A DNA stretch of 46,428 nt from an uncultured Oscillospiraceae bacterium. Lineage in GTDB: Bacteria > Bacillota > Clostridia > Oscillospirales > Acutalibacteraceae. The position numbers and the translations under genes were made by a program. The stretch is from NCBI GenBank assembly GCA_900543795.1, contig UQSH01000008.1, forward strand, positions 1 through 46,428. Reading direction: 5' to 3'. This document shows, piece by piece, positions 16,020-23,722 of the stretch; position 1 is the first letter of the stretch, and each line of letters begins with the position of its first letter. The notes beneath the pieces were generated by a model. That model was not told the origin of the DNA. It was given only the letters and a program-made list of their open reading frames with translations, and searched no databases.

Positions 16020-17396
16020 ATGGCTTCAAAGGAAAAAAGAGAGAAAATATTTTCATCATATCCTATTCCAAAGGCAGTTGCGGCACTTGCACTGCCCTGC
16101 GTTCTTTCAAATATAGTTAATGTTATTTATAATATGGCAGACACATATTTTGTCAGCCTGATGGAGGACACAAACGCAACAGCCGCAGTTTCGATAACCA
16201 TGCCTGTTTTTCTGTTTTTCGTTGCGTTCGGAAACATATTTGGCGTTGGCGGCTCGGCATATATTTCACGCTCGCTCGGAGAGGGAAAAAAAGAAAAGGT
16301 TAAGCAGATTAGCTCATTTTGCGTTTTTTCGTCAATTGGTGCGGGAATTCTTTTGCTTTCGCTTATTCTTATTTTCATCAATCCGCTCATTAACGGCTTG
16401 GGTGCCTCTGAGGGAGCTGTCAGCGAATATTCAAAGGATTATTTAAAATATATTGCTCTCGGCGGTCCGCTTATTGTTACCTCAATAACGGCAAGCAACC
16501 TCATAAGAGGAGAGGGTGCCGCCAAGGAATCAATGATAGGAATGATGATAGGAACGGTTACAAACATCATTCTTGACCCTGTTATGATTTTAATTTTCGA
16601 TATGGGCGTTGGCGGTGCGGCAATAGCAACTGTTATAGGTAACCTCGCCTCTGTTATTTACTATGCTTTTTATCTTATTAGGGGAAATTCTATTTTATCC
16701 TGCAATCCAAAGCGATTTTATGCAGGAGACGCAATTGCGGCAAATGTTATTCCCATAGGCGTTCCGGCGGCAATAAACAACATTCTTATGAGCCTTTCAA
16801 ATATAATCCTTAATAATTTTATGAAGGGTTACGGCGAAGCGGCAGTTGCGGCACTTGGTGTTGCAATGAAGGTTAATATGCTTATCGTTTTTGTTCAAAT
16901 GGGAATGGGAATGGGTATTCAACCTCTTATAGGATATTCCTTCGGTGCAAAGAATATTAAAAGACTTAAAGGAACAATTAAATTCACAATTCTTTGCACG
17001 TTTATTTTCGGAACGGCTTTATCGGTTTTATATTTTATATACACAAGCTCGATTATTAATATATTTAACGGAGAAAACGATCCGCTTGTTACGGAATACG
17101 GAGTTAAAATTTTAAGAGCGCTGATTATTACAGGCCCGTTTATCGGAATAATGTTTGCGTTTAACTTTGCATTTCAGGGAATGGGAAAGCCCGTTCCGAG
17201 CCTTATTCTTTCTTTGGGCAGGCAGGGACTTATCTTTCTGCCCGTTGTAATTATAATGAACAAGGTTTTTGCGTTTGACGGAATTATTTACGCTCAGCCT
17301 GCGGCAGACCTTATCTGCGTTGTGCTTTCCGCAATTATGTTTGCCTATATAGTGAGCAAGCTGAAAAGAGCAGAGTCGCCTCTTAAAGAAAAATAA
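16020..17396 (+). CDS. MATE family efflux transporter
   Basis: Cation-coupled multidrug/toxin exporter with about 12 membrane helices in two six-helix halves, 458 residues, full length. Family-like segments include the N-terminal PCVLSNIVNVIYNMADTYFV and the GVGGAAIATVIGN repeat element, with its counterpart in the second half (MGMGIQPLIGYSFGAKN). It has a GAGAGG ribosome site and sits 11 bp after rsmA. The substrate cannot be read from sequence. No terminator is visible before the next gene, but that gene has its own promoter. Confidence 0.95.
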   Translation: MASKEKREKIFSSYPIPKAVAALALPCVLSNIVNVIYNMADTYFVSLMEDTNATAAVSITMPVFLFFVAFGNIFGVGGSAYISRSLGEGKKEKVKQISSFCVFSSIGAGILLLSLILIFINPLINGLGASEGAVSEYSKDYLKYIALGGPLIVTSITASNLIRGEGAAKESMIGMMIGTVTNIILDPVMILIFDMGVGGAAIATVIGNLASVIYYAFYLIRGNSILSCNPKRFYAGDAIAANVIPIGVPAAINNILMSLSNIILNNFMKGYGEAAVAALGVAMKVNMLIVFVQMGMGMGIQPLIGYSFGAKNIKRLKGTIKFTILCTFIFGTALSVLYFIYTSSIINIFNGENDPLVTEYGVKILRALIITGPFIGIMFAFNFAFQGMGKPVPSLILSLGRQGLIFLPVVIIMNKVFAFDGIIYAQPAADLICVVLSAIMFAYIVSKLKRAESPLKEK

Positions 17397-17436
17397 TCTC
17401 AATTTTGTATATTTTGTTAATTTTTCAGCTTTTATA

Positions 17437-17464
17437 TTGAAACGATATGCAAATAATATATAAT
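17437..17464 (+). promoter_or_regulatory. Promoter of the GNAT-like gene
   Basis: TTGAAA (17437-17442) and TATAAT (17459-17464) are 16 bases apart. The predicted start of transcription is near 17471, giving a leader of about 80 bases that contains a hairpin. Confidence 0.65.
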
Positions 17465-17502
17465 GTATTTACGAAAATTATTTATTTGTCAGTCATTGAA
17501 AA

Positions 17503-17536
17503 GCAATCAGAGCCGCAGTTCAAATCGGCTGATTGC
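17503..17536 (+). other. Hairpin in the 5' leader of the GNAT-like gene
   Basis: GCAATCA (17503-17509) plus GCCG (17512-17515) pair with CGGC (17526-17529) plus TGATTGC (17530-17536): 11 pairs, a 2-base bulge and a 10-base loop. No T-tract follows, so it is not a terminator. It ends 8 bases before the GAGG ribosome site. Confidence 0.55.
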
Positions 17537-17553
17537 AATATATTGAGGCATTT

Positions 17554-18135
17554 ATGAATAACAAAAGCACTAAAAAACAGAATATACCGGCACTTGCGCC
17601 GAATTTCGCCAAGTTGTTTGTTAAAGAGCCGATTTTTATGTTTTTCTGCCCTGTTAAATCAAAAAGAGAGGATTTCGCAGAAAAATATTTTGCGTATTAT
17701 TTAAACAAATGGCAGGAAAATTCCGAAATCATACTCTCCTCCGGCAATAATGTTTTAGGAGTTCTTGAAAACCCCGATGATTTTAAGTATAAATTTTACG
17801 GCAAAAAAAGCTTTCCGTTGATAAGAAACCGATTTTCATATAATATTCTTAATCATCAGGAAATTGTTCAGGATATTATTAATATCGTTATTCCCGAGCA
17901 GATGGACAAGCGACTGCTTACAATTTATGCCGCTGCGGAAACGCCTGTTTTTGAGCTGAAGGAGGTTATTTCTGCGGCTGTATCAAAGGCAAAAGAGGAA
18001 AAATTCGTGCTTGCTTATGAAACCTTTTCAAAAAGATTTGTTCCCGTTTTTGAGGAATGCGGCTTTGAAACAGGATACGCAAGGCAGTTTTTAAACACGC
18101 AGTTTTTCCAAACGGTTATGACATACAATATATAA
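17554..18135 (+). CDS. Unrecognised protein, possibly a divergent GNAT-like acetyltransferase
   Basis: 193 residues, cytoplasmic, no membrane segment. The layout (an N-terminal EPIFMFFCPVKSKREDFAEK segment, a central beta-rich part with SGNNVLGVLENP, and a late VFEECGFETGY) resembles GNAT proteins, in which a C-terminal GFE-type segment is common, but the acetyl-CoA pyrophosphate loop is not obvious. I would not assign a function. The ATG at 17554 has GAGG 5 bases upstream; a TTG at 17533 is in frame but inside the leader hairpin. It has its own promoter and terminator, so it is a single-gene unit. Confidence 0.6.
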   Translation: MNNKSTKKQNIPALAPNFAKLFVKEPIFMFFCPVKSKREDFAEKYFAYYLNKWQENSEIILSSGNNVLGVLENPDDFKYKFYGKKSFPLIRNRFSYNILNHQEIVQDIINIVIPEQMDKRLLTIYAAAETPVFELKEVISAAVSKAKEEKFVLAYETFSKRFVPVFEECGFETGYARQFLNTQFFQTVMTYNI

Positions 18136-18143
18136 AAGAAAAG

Positions 18144-18182
18144 AAAAACGCTTCACGGATACCGAGTCTGTGAAGCGTTTTT
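18144..18182. terminator. Two-way intrinsic terminator
   Basis: A 13-bp stem, AAAAACGCTTCAC (18144-18156) with GTGAAGCGTTTTT (18170-18182), separates the convergent GNAT-like and alpha-galactosidase genes. A- and T-tracts on the two sides let it work in both directions. Confidence 0.93.
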
Positions 18183-18185
18183 GAT

Positions 18186-19487
18186 TTATTGAGTTATTTT
18201 GTAAAGCCTTGCGCCGTGCGGCTCAATGCTCATTTTGAATTTATTTTTAGCCGTTTGCACCTCTCCGCTCCAAACTTCAAGCAGGGTGTACTTTGTGTTT
18301 GGCATAAGAATTTCCGAAAGATTAAACGAAACGCTTTTTTCCTTATCGCAGGTGTTGAAAACCGCAAGATACTTACAGGCCCTGCCGTTTGAAATCCAAG
18401 CAACCGTGCCCTGATTGTTTTTTTCTTCTCTGCTGTGCTGATGAGCGCCAAAGGAATTTGAATGCATTTCAAGATATTCCCTGTTTGTTAAAAGAGATAA
18501 GGTCCATTCATCATTTTCAGGCATATTACCGCCCATCATAAGAGGGCTTTTGAAAATGCCCCAAAGTGTCATCATTGTTATCTGCTCGGGCTTTGTGAAT
18601 TTTGTTTTTCTGTTTGCACTGCCGTGGCAGGGTGCATTTTTTGCAAGCACACCGAGCGGAAGCATATCGCAATCCGGCCACGAATGATTGCCCGTTTCAT
18701 TCTGCCACAAAAGGCATTTATCAAACATTTCGTGAAGCTTGCCCCATTCATCCCAAAAGTCGCCCGTCATACGCCACATATTTGCATTTTTGCGCAGATG
18801 GGCGGCATTTTCAATATGTGCAGGGCCCGGAGAAAGCGAAAGCACCATATCACGAGAGCAGTTATCAATTGCCCGTCTTATCATTTCAACCTCATAATAA
18901 GCCGAATAGGGATTATCCCATTGGCGAAATTCCGTTACGCATATATCATCACACTTAATAAAATCGACGCCCCAGCTTGCATAAAGCTCAAAAATCGAAT
19001 CGTAATACGCCTGAGCGGCTTCGTTATTTTGGCATCCGTACATATCCGTATTCCACGCACAAACCGAAAAATGATGAGCGGCATCTCTTGCTGTGAATTT
19101 ACTGTTTTTTATCGGCAGATTTTCGTGAACTGCCTGACGGGGTATGCCTCTCATAATATGTATCCCGAATTTAAGACCGAGCGAATGACAATAATCAGCA
19201 ATCGGCTTAAAGCCCTTTCCGTCCTTCGCACTCGGAAAGCGATTTTGAGCAGGAAGAAGCCTTCCGTATTCATCTGTGTTTAAGCGTGTAAAATTATTAT
19301 AATCGTTGCTATTTGCCTTTGGCTCATACCACTGAATATCGCAAACAATATATTCCCAGCCGAATTGCTTTAAATTTTTCGCCATATAATCGGCATTTTC
19401 CTTTAACTGCTTTTCGGTTACCGCTGCTCCGAAGCAATCCCAGCTATTCCAGCCGAGAGGCGGTTTTTTTGCGACGCTGTTTTTCAT
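18186..19487 (-). CDS. Alpha-galactosidase, glycoside hydrolase family 27
   Basis: Retaining alpha-galactosidase-type hydrolase of 433 residues without a signal peptide, so it probably acts on oligosaccharides inside the cell. The N-terminus PPLGWNSWDCFG is the GH27 hallmark. The nucleophile is expected at Asp180 in FIKCDD and the acid/base at Asp243 in RMTGDFWDEW. A C-terminal beta domain follows. GH27 also includes alpha-N-acetylgalactosaminidases and isomalto-dextranases, so the exact sugar is open. GGAGA precedes the ATG by 8 bases. It is a single-gene unit with a near-consensus promoter and an operator-like palindrome, with no linked transporter. Confidence 0.93.
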   Translation of the reverse strand: MKNSVAKKPPLGWNSWDCFGAAVTEKQLKENADYMAKNLKQFGWEYIVCDIQWYEPKANSNDYNNFTRLNTDEYGRLLPAQNRFPSAKDGKGFKPIADYCHSLGLKFGIHIMRGIPRQAVHENLPIKNSKFTARDAAHHFSVCAWNTDMYGCQNNEAAQAYYDSIFELYASWGVDFIKCDDICVTEFRQWDNPYSAYYEVEMIRRAIDNCSRDMVLSLSPGPAHIENAAHLRKNANMWRMTGDFWDEWGKLHEMFDKCLLWQNETGNHSWPDCDMLPLGVLAKNAPCHGSANRKTKFTKPEQITMMTLWGIFKSPLMMGGNMPENDEWTLSLLTNREYLEMHSNSFGAHQHSREEKNNQGTVAWISNGRACKYLAVFNTCDKEKSVSFNLSEILMPNTKYTLLEVWSGEVQTAKNKFKMSIEPHGARLYKITQ

Positions 19488-19511
19488 ATTTATAATCTCC
19501 GTATTCTTTTT

Positions 19512-19550
19512 TTAGGTTAGGCAATGAAGCTAACCATCACCCTAACTAAA
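19512..19550. promoter_or_regulatory. Operator-like palindrome at the alpha-galactosidase promoter
   Basis: GGTTAG (19515-19520) and CTAACC (19530-19535) form an inverted repeat with a 9-base centre. A further half-site, CCTAAC (19541-19546), lies next to the -10 box and over the expected transcription start. It is a plausible repressor site for substrate-dependent control. No regulator gene is adjacent. Confidence 0.6.
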
Positions 19551-19577
19551 TTATATACAACTGAAATACATTGTCAA
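19550..19577 (-). promoter_or_regulatory. Promoter of the alpha-galactosidase gene
   Basis: On the minus strand a perfect TTGACA (19572-19577) and a perfect TATAAT (19550-19555) are separated by 16 bases. Such a consensus promoter would be strongly expressed unless repressed, which fits the neighbouring palindrome. Confidence 0.85.
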
Positions 19578-19590
19578 TAAAATAAAGAAA

Positions 19591-19615
19591 AACGCCTTGG
19601 CTTTTCCAAGGCGTT
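19591..19615 (-). terminator. Intrinsic terminator after the PHP gene
   Basis: A perfect 10-bp stem (19591-19600 with 19606-19615) and a 5-base loop are followed on the minus strand by TTTCTTTATTTT. It lies 13 bp beyond the PHP stop codon. Confidence 0.9.
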
Positions 19616-19627
19616 ATCGTTATAATG

Positions 19628-20518
19628 CTATGCGTTTGCTTCTGCTTGAGCCGCCGCTTCCTTTTCGGCACGGCGCTGTGCTCTTTTTTTCTTTGCTTTA
19701 TAGCCCAGAAGCTTATCAAGGTGCTCCTGCGGAGTTGTGCACGAGCCAAGCGTTACTGTTTTATCACCGTATATTCCATGAAAATCAGAGCCGCCCGTGA
19801 GCAGAATTTTATTTTTTTTGCAAATCTGCGATAATTTTTCGATTAATTCATCATCGGCAGACGGATGCCAAACCTCTATGCCGTCAAGCCCCATTGAAAT
19901 ATACTTATCTATTTCATCAAGGTTATTGAACTTTGCAGGATGCGCAAGAACCGCTATTCCCCCTGCTCCGTGAATTTCATCAATAACCTCCTGAACGCTC
20001 GGATATTTCGTTGGTGCAAGAACATTGGTTTCGCTCTTTTCATCAAAAAGCGCATGGAACAAATCGCCGAAAATCCTATCTGTGTAGCCTGCGTCCATAA
20101 GCGCATGCATAATATGCTGCTTAAAAAGATTTGTTGAGCCTGATGCGTGGCTGATAATGAAATCCGAGGTTATCGGAAAACGGCTTGCAACTTTAAGCAT
20201 CATTATCTGCCCTGCACGCTTTCTTGCAACGGAGGTGCGCTTGCAGATGCCTTCAAGCCTGTTTGGCGAATCCGCAAGATAAGATATTATATGAACCTTT
20301 TTGCCTGCTTCAAAATCAAAAGCAGAAATTTCAACGCCCGAAATAACCGTTACACCGTAGCGCTTACCTATTACCTGACCTCTTACCGTTCCGGCAAGGC
20401 AATCATGGTCTGTTATGGCGATAGTGTCTATTCCGCTTTTTTGAGCTATAACTATTAAATCTTCAATGCCCACCGAGCCATCGCTCAGCTTTGTGTGGCA
20501 ATGCAAATCTGCTGCCAT
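19628..20518 (-). CDS. PHP-domain phosphoesterase
   Basis: Metal-dependent phosphoesterase of the polymerase-and-histidinol-phosphatase superfamily, 296 residues. The metal ligands begin at DLHCHTKLSDGS (residues 4-15), followed by AITDHD, HIISYL, and late AHPAKF and GGSDFHG motifs. This set resembles the stand-alone RNase AM / nucleoside-bisphosphate phosphatase (YciV-like) group, so a nucleotide substrate is likely. The C-terminus is a Lys/Ala/Glu-rich tail. The ATG at 20518 is chosen because GGGAG lies 7 bases upstream and the PHP motif starts at once; the frame extends 20 codons further without support. Own promoter and terminator. Confidence 0.88.
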   Translation of the reverse strand: MAADLHCHTKLSDGSVGIEDLIVIAQKSGIDTIAITDHDCLAGTVRGQVIGKRYGVTVISGVEISAFDFEAGKKVHIISYLADSPNRLEGICKRTSVARKRAGQIMMLKVASRFPITSDFIISHASGSTNLFKQHIMHALMDAGYTDRIFGDLFHALFDEKSETNVLAPTKYPSVQEVIDEIHGAGGIAVLAHPAKFNNLDEIDKYISMGLDGIEVWHPSADDELIEKLSQICKKNKILLTGGSDFHGIYGDKTVTLGSCTTPQEHLDKLLGYKAKKKRAQRRAEKEAAAQAEANA

Positions 20519-20588
20519 AACCTCACTCCCTTTGTTCTCTGATAGTCCGCAAAACGGTTTATGTATAAAACCGTCCAATCATGTGTAT

Positions 20589-20617
20589 ATTATATCATTT
20601 TTTTAATTGTGTTTCAA
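20589..20617 (-). promoter_or_regulatory. Promoter of the PHP gene
   Basis: On the minus strand TTGAAA (20612-20617) and a perfect TATAAT (20589-20594) are 17 bases apart. The leader before the ATG at 20518 is about 65 bases. Confidence 0.75.
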
Positions 20618-20681
20618 GACTAAAATATCCGATTTTTCGGCAAAATAAACAATCTTTTTCAAAATATTTGTGCGATAATGC

Positions 20682-21221
20682 CTAAAATTTCAACTCTCTG
20701 TATAATCTTGCAACGGGAAGACCGACAACATTGAAATAATCCCCCGTTATTTTTTCAACAAGAAGCGAGCCTTTGCCCTGTATTCCGTATGCGCCTGCCT
20801 TATCCGAGCACTCGCCCGTTGCAACATAGGCGTTTATTTCATCCTCTGTTAGATCGAAAAACTTAACCGCCGTTTTTTCGTAAAACGAGCTGCTTCTTCC
20901 GTTTTTAATAACGGTTACTCCCGTAAAAACATTATGCTCTCTTCCGCTGAGCATTTTAAGCATACGGGCAGCGTCCTTATCATTTTCGGGCTTTCCCAAA
21001 ATCTCATTTTCAAGTGCAACAACCGTGTCTGCACCGATAATAATATCGTTTTTGCTTTTAAACGGCTCTGCCTTGATTTTTGAAAGATACAAAACCGCCT
21101 CGCACGGCTCAATACCGCTCGGCAGGGCTTCATCTACGCTTGCGCTTTTAACAACAAAATCCTCTGTTATCAGCTTTAAAAGCTCTTGCCTGCGGGGAGA
21201 TTTTGAAGCAAGAATAACCAT
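20682..21221 (-). CDS. maf: Maf-family nucleotide pyrophosphatase
   Basis: House-cleaning pyrophosphatase that hydrolyses non-canonical or modified nucleoside triphosphates, most likely dTTP/UTP derivatives. The 179 residues show the N-terminal ASKSPRRQELL loop, IGADTVVALENEILGKP with the catalytic Asp, and SGREHNVFTGV; late in the protein is GAYGIQGKGSLLVEKI. In Bacillus, Maf affects septum formation, which fits its place in a transcript with zapA. Its ATG overlaps the stop of the U32 gene (TAATG). Confidence 0.95.
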   Translation of the reverse strand: MVILASKSPRRQELLKLITEDFVVKSASVDEALPSGIEPCEAVLYLSKIKAEPFKSKNDIIIGADTVVALENEILGKPENDKDAARMLKMLSGREHNVFTGVTVIKNGRSSSFYEKTAVKFFDLTEDEINAYVATGECSDKAGAYGIQGKGSLLVEKITGDYFNVVGLPVARLYRELKF

Positions 21222-23224
21222 TAATAAACACCCCTGTAATAAAGTCCTCTTGTGTATTCAAAATCGGCCTTTGAGCCGTTTTGATAAAGAGAAATAATTT
21301 TTTCAACATCTTTTTTACTTTCATCGGTAAAATAAAAATGAGCAAATGAGGCACTGATTTCGTTCATTCTGTCGCCCATATAGAGCACACGGGAATTGAG
21401 CACCTCTGTGCAGGGATACGACGAGCAGACAACGGGAAATTCAATGCCCTTTCTGTCTGTCAGCTTGCCGTTTTTTCTGCATTTTTCACAGCCGACGCTG
21501 TTTTTAACGGGGCAGTTTCTCGTCAGCATAAGAGGGAGTCTGCCGTAGGCTATAACACCCTTTTCCTCTGCTCCTATTTTGCCGATTTCATCAAGAGTCA
21601 GCTCAAAGGATAAAATCGGAGAATTGATTTGCTCTGCCGAAATTGAATTAAAAATATTCAAGCCGTAATCCCCGTAAACCTCAAAGCCCTCCTCACGAGC
21701 AATGCGGCACGCATCAAGGCTTGAGCAAAGCGCCGCCGAAGCGCCCGACCTTTTCAGCCTTTTTAAATCCTCTCGAAGTCTTTGCTCGGAGCCGAAAAGC
21801 CCCTTTGGAATTTCAACACCGGCACGGTTATCAACAAAATCCTCAACAGACGACCAAATAGGAATAAAAACACGCCTAAACGGATGCTTATCGGGAATTT
21901 GGGAGGCATCTGCAAATCTTGCGGTATAATATGAAACGGAGCACGGCTTGCCCTGCTTAATTTCGGGCAGAGGCAATTTTTCAACTTTTTTCTTTTCAAT
22001 TACATTTATTTTTTCAACTGCTTCACGGCGAAGAGCATTGATTGACGCCGCCGAAAGCGAAAGTCCTTCGTCAATATCTGCGGTTATGCTTCCTGCATAA
22101 AACTGCGTTGAGCCAAGCTTTGCAAGGCGTGTGCAAGCCTCCTCCTGCGTGAGCGGCTTATTTATTGCTTTTTCGGGAACGGCACCCGTTACGCTGACAC
22201 TTTTTCCGAGCGCACTGACATTCAACAAAGAATGTTCGCCGCATTTACAAACAAAGTGCATATCCATCGGCACAAGTGGATTTTCATTATCGTAATTATG
22301 CGAAAGCTCCTTTAAAACGGGAGCCGCAGCAACAACATCCTCCTTTTGCCTTATACCGAACATTTCGCTGCTTCTTTTTCCGTCGAAATATCCTTGGGTG
22401 AAGCCGCTTCTGCTGAAAACGCTTTTGAGCGTTTGCTCATCATCTGCACTATATTCGCCGTTTATCGCCTTTTTAAGAGCGGTTATTGCCGCCGAAACAT
22501 ATTCCGGGCGTTTCATTCTGCCCTCTATTTTAAGGCTTGTTACGCCGAGCTCATCAAGGCGGGAAAGACGGTTTATCAGGCTTAAATCCTTTAAGCTTAA
22601 ATCGAATCCGCCGTTATTTGCCGCAGAAAACGAAAGGCGGCACGGCTGAGCGCAAAGCCCTCTGTTTCCGCTTCTTGAGCCGAGCATTGCGGAAAGTCTG
22701 CATTGCCCCGAAACGCTCATACAAAGCGCACCGTGAACAAATATTTCGAGCTCTGCCGATGTGCTTTTGCGTATTTCCATTATTTCATCAAACGAAAGCT
22801 CACGGGGAAGAACAATCCTTGAAAAGCCCATATCGCAAAGCTCATTAACTCCCGCGGGAGTTGCAACGCTCATTTGAGTTGAAGCGTGAAGCCTTGCCTG
22901 AGGAAAGCAATGCCTTATCATTGAAGCAATGCCCAAATCCTGAACTATAAAGCCGCTTATTCCGCACAAAAGCGCATAATCAACAAGGCGGTAAGCATCT
23001 TCAAGCTCGCCGTTCTTACAAAGAGTATTGACAGTTAAATAAGCTTTTACACCTCTTTGAAGGCAGTATTCAACCGCATGTGCAAGCTCATCATCATCAA
23101 AATTGCCGGCATTTCTGCGTGCGTTTAGGGTTTTTCCGCCGAAATAAACCGCATTCGCACCGCTTCTAACACCGGCAACAAGAGCCTCCCGTGAGCCTGC
23201 GGGAGCTAAAATTTCAAAATTCAT
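21221..23224 (-). CDS. U32 peptidase-family protein, RlhA-type 23S rRNA hydroxylase homologue
   Basis: 667 residues, the length of the long two-part U32 proteins typified by E. coli RlhA (YdcP), which is required for a C-to-hydroxyC modification in 23S rRNA. The U32 signature EIFVHGALCMSVSGQC is visible near residue 160 and is followed by RGLCAQPCR, whose cysteines probably hold an Fe-S cluster. A C-terminal CPVKNSVGCEKC segment adds further Cys pairs. Older annotations call these collagenase-like proteases. It starts 5 bp after zapA and overlaps maf. Start: ATG, no clear ribosome site, so coupled translation is likely. RlhA function is inferred from length and family. Confidence 0.88.
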   Translation of the reverse strand: MNFEILAPAGSREALVAGVRSGANAVYFGGKTLNARRNAGNFDDDELAHAVEYCLQRGVKAYLTVNTLCKNGELEDAYRLVDYALLCGISGFIVQDLGIASMIRHCFPQARLHASTQMSVATPAGVNELCDMGFSRIVLPRELSFDEIMEIRKSTSAELEIFVHGALCMSVSGQCRLSAMLGSRSGNRGLCAQPCRLSFSAANNGGFDLSLKDLSLINRLSRLDELGVTSLKIEGRMKRPEYVSAAITALKKAINGEYSADDEQTLKSVFSRSGFTQGYFDGKRSSEMFGIRQKEDVVAAAPVLKELSHNYDNENPLVPMDMHFVCKCGEHSLLNVSALGKSVSVTGAVPEKAINKPLTQEEACTRLAKLGSTQFYAGSITADIDEGLSLSAASINALRREAVEKINVIEKKKVEKLPLPEIKQGKPCSVSYYTARFADASQIPDKHPFRRVFIPIWSSVEDFVDNRAGVEIPKGLFGSEQRLREDLKRLKRSGASAALCSSLDACRIAREEGFEVYGDYGLNIFNSISAEQINSPILSFELTLDEIGKIGAEEKGVIAYGRLPLMLTRNCPVKNSVGCEKCRKNGKLTDRKGIEFPVVCSSYPCTEVLNSRVLYMGDRMNEISASFAHFYFTDESKKDVEKIISLYQNGSKADFEYTRGLYYRGVY

Positions 23225-23229
23225 AATAA

Positions 23230-23577
23230 TTACTGACTGAGCCTTTCACGCAGATTTGAGATTTCTCTGTTTAATCTTTCAATTTCTCTGCGTGCAACAT
23301 CAACCTCCATACGAGCCCTTGCGCTGTCTTCAAGATAATCCTTTATTTGAGCACGCAGATTATCCGCCGCAGCAGTTGCTTTTTTGCAGGAATCTGCCTG
23401 ATCAAGTGCAACAAGAACGGCACACTGAATTGACGAAAGGCTTGGATTTGATGAAGAAATATTTTTCATTTCCGAATCAATAAACTCGCCGAGCTCCTCA
23501 ACATATTCAGCTTCATCCTCTGTTAAGATTGAATATGTTGCTCCGCATATTTTGATTTGAACCTTCTTTTTTTCCAT
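23230..23577 (-). CDS. zapA: Cell division protein ZapA
   Basis: FtsZ-associated protein that bundles protofilaments at the Z-ring. The 115 residues match ZapA: an N-terminal globular part (VQIKICGATYSILTEDEAEYVEELGEFID) and a C-terminal coiled coil rich in Arg, Glu and Leu. A GTGGAG ribosome site precedes the ATG. It is the first gene of a zapA-U32-maf transcript driven by a near-consensus promoter. Confidence 0.93.
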   Translation of the reverse strand: MEKKKVQIKICGATYSILTEDEAEYVEELGEFIDSEMKNISSSNPSLSSIQCAVLVALDQADSCKKATAAADNLRAQIKDYLEDSARARMEVDVARREIERLNREISNLRERLSQ

Positions 23578-23613
23578 AAAACTCCACTTCCGTTCATATT
23601 ATTATACCCTAAT

Positions 23614-23642
23614 AGTATAACAAGATAATAAAATCTTGTCAA
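23614..23642 (-). promoter_or_regulatory. Promoter of the zapA operon
   Basis: On the minus strand, TTGACA (23637-23642) and TATACT (23614-23619) are 17 bases apart, with an extended -10 TG. A second TATAAT box lies slightly nearer the gene. Confidence 0.82.
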
Positions 23643-23676
23643 TTATTAAAAGATTAGGTATTATAAAGGCGGCAAA

Positions 23677-23707
23677 AAAACGCTCCTCAAAAATTGAAGA
23701 GCGTTTT
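23677..23707 (-). terminator. Intrinsic terminator after mgtE
   Basis: A 14-bp stem with one mismatch (arms AAAACGCTCCTCAA and TTGAAGAGCGTTTT) is followed on the minus strand by a run of Ts. It lies just beyond the mgtE stop codon and isolates it from the zapA promoter. Confidence 0.87.
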
Positions 23708-23722
23708 GCTTTATTTGATTTT

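Noticed and set aside
18624..19283. Long plus-strand open frame of 219 codons inside the alpha-galactosidase gene
   Set aside because: It is antisense to a clearly recognised GH27 gene, has no ribosome site or family features, and reflects codon bias of the opposite strand.
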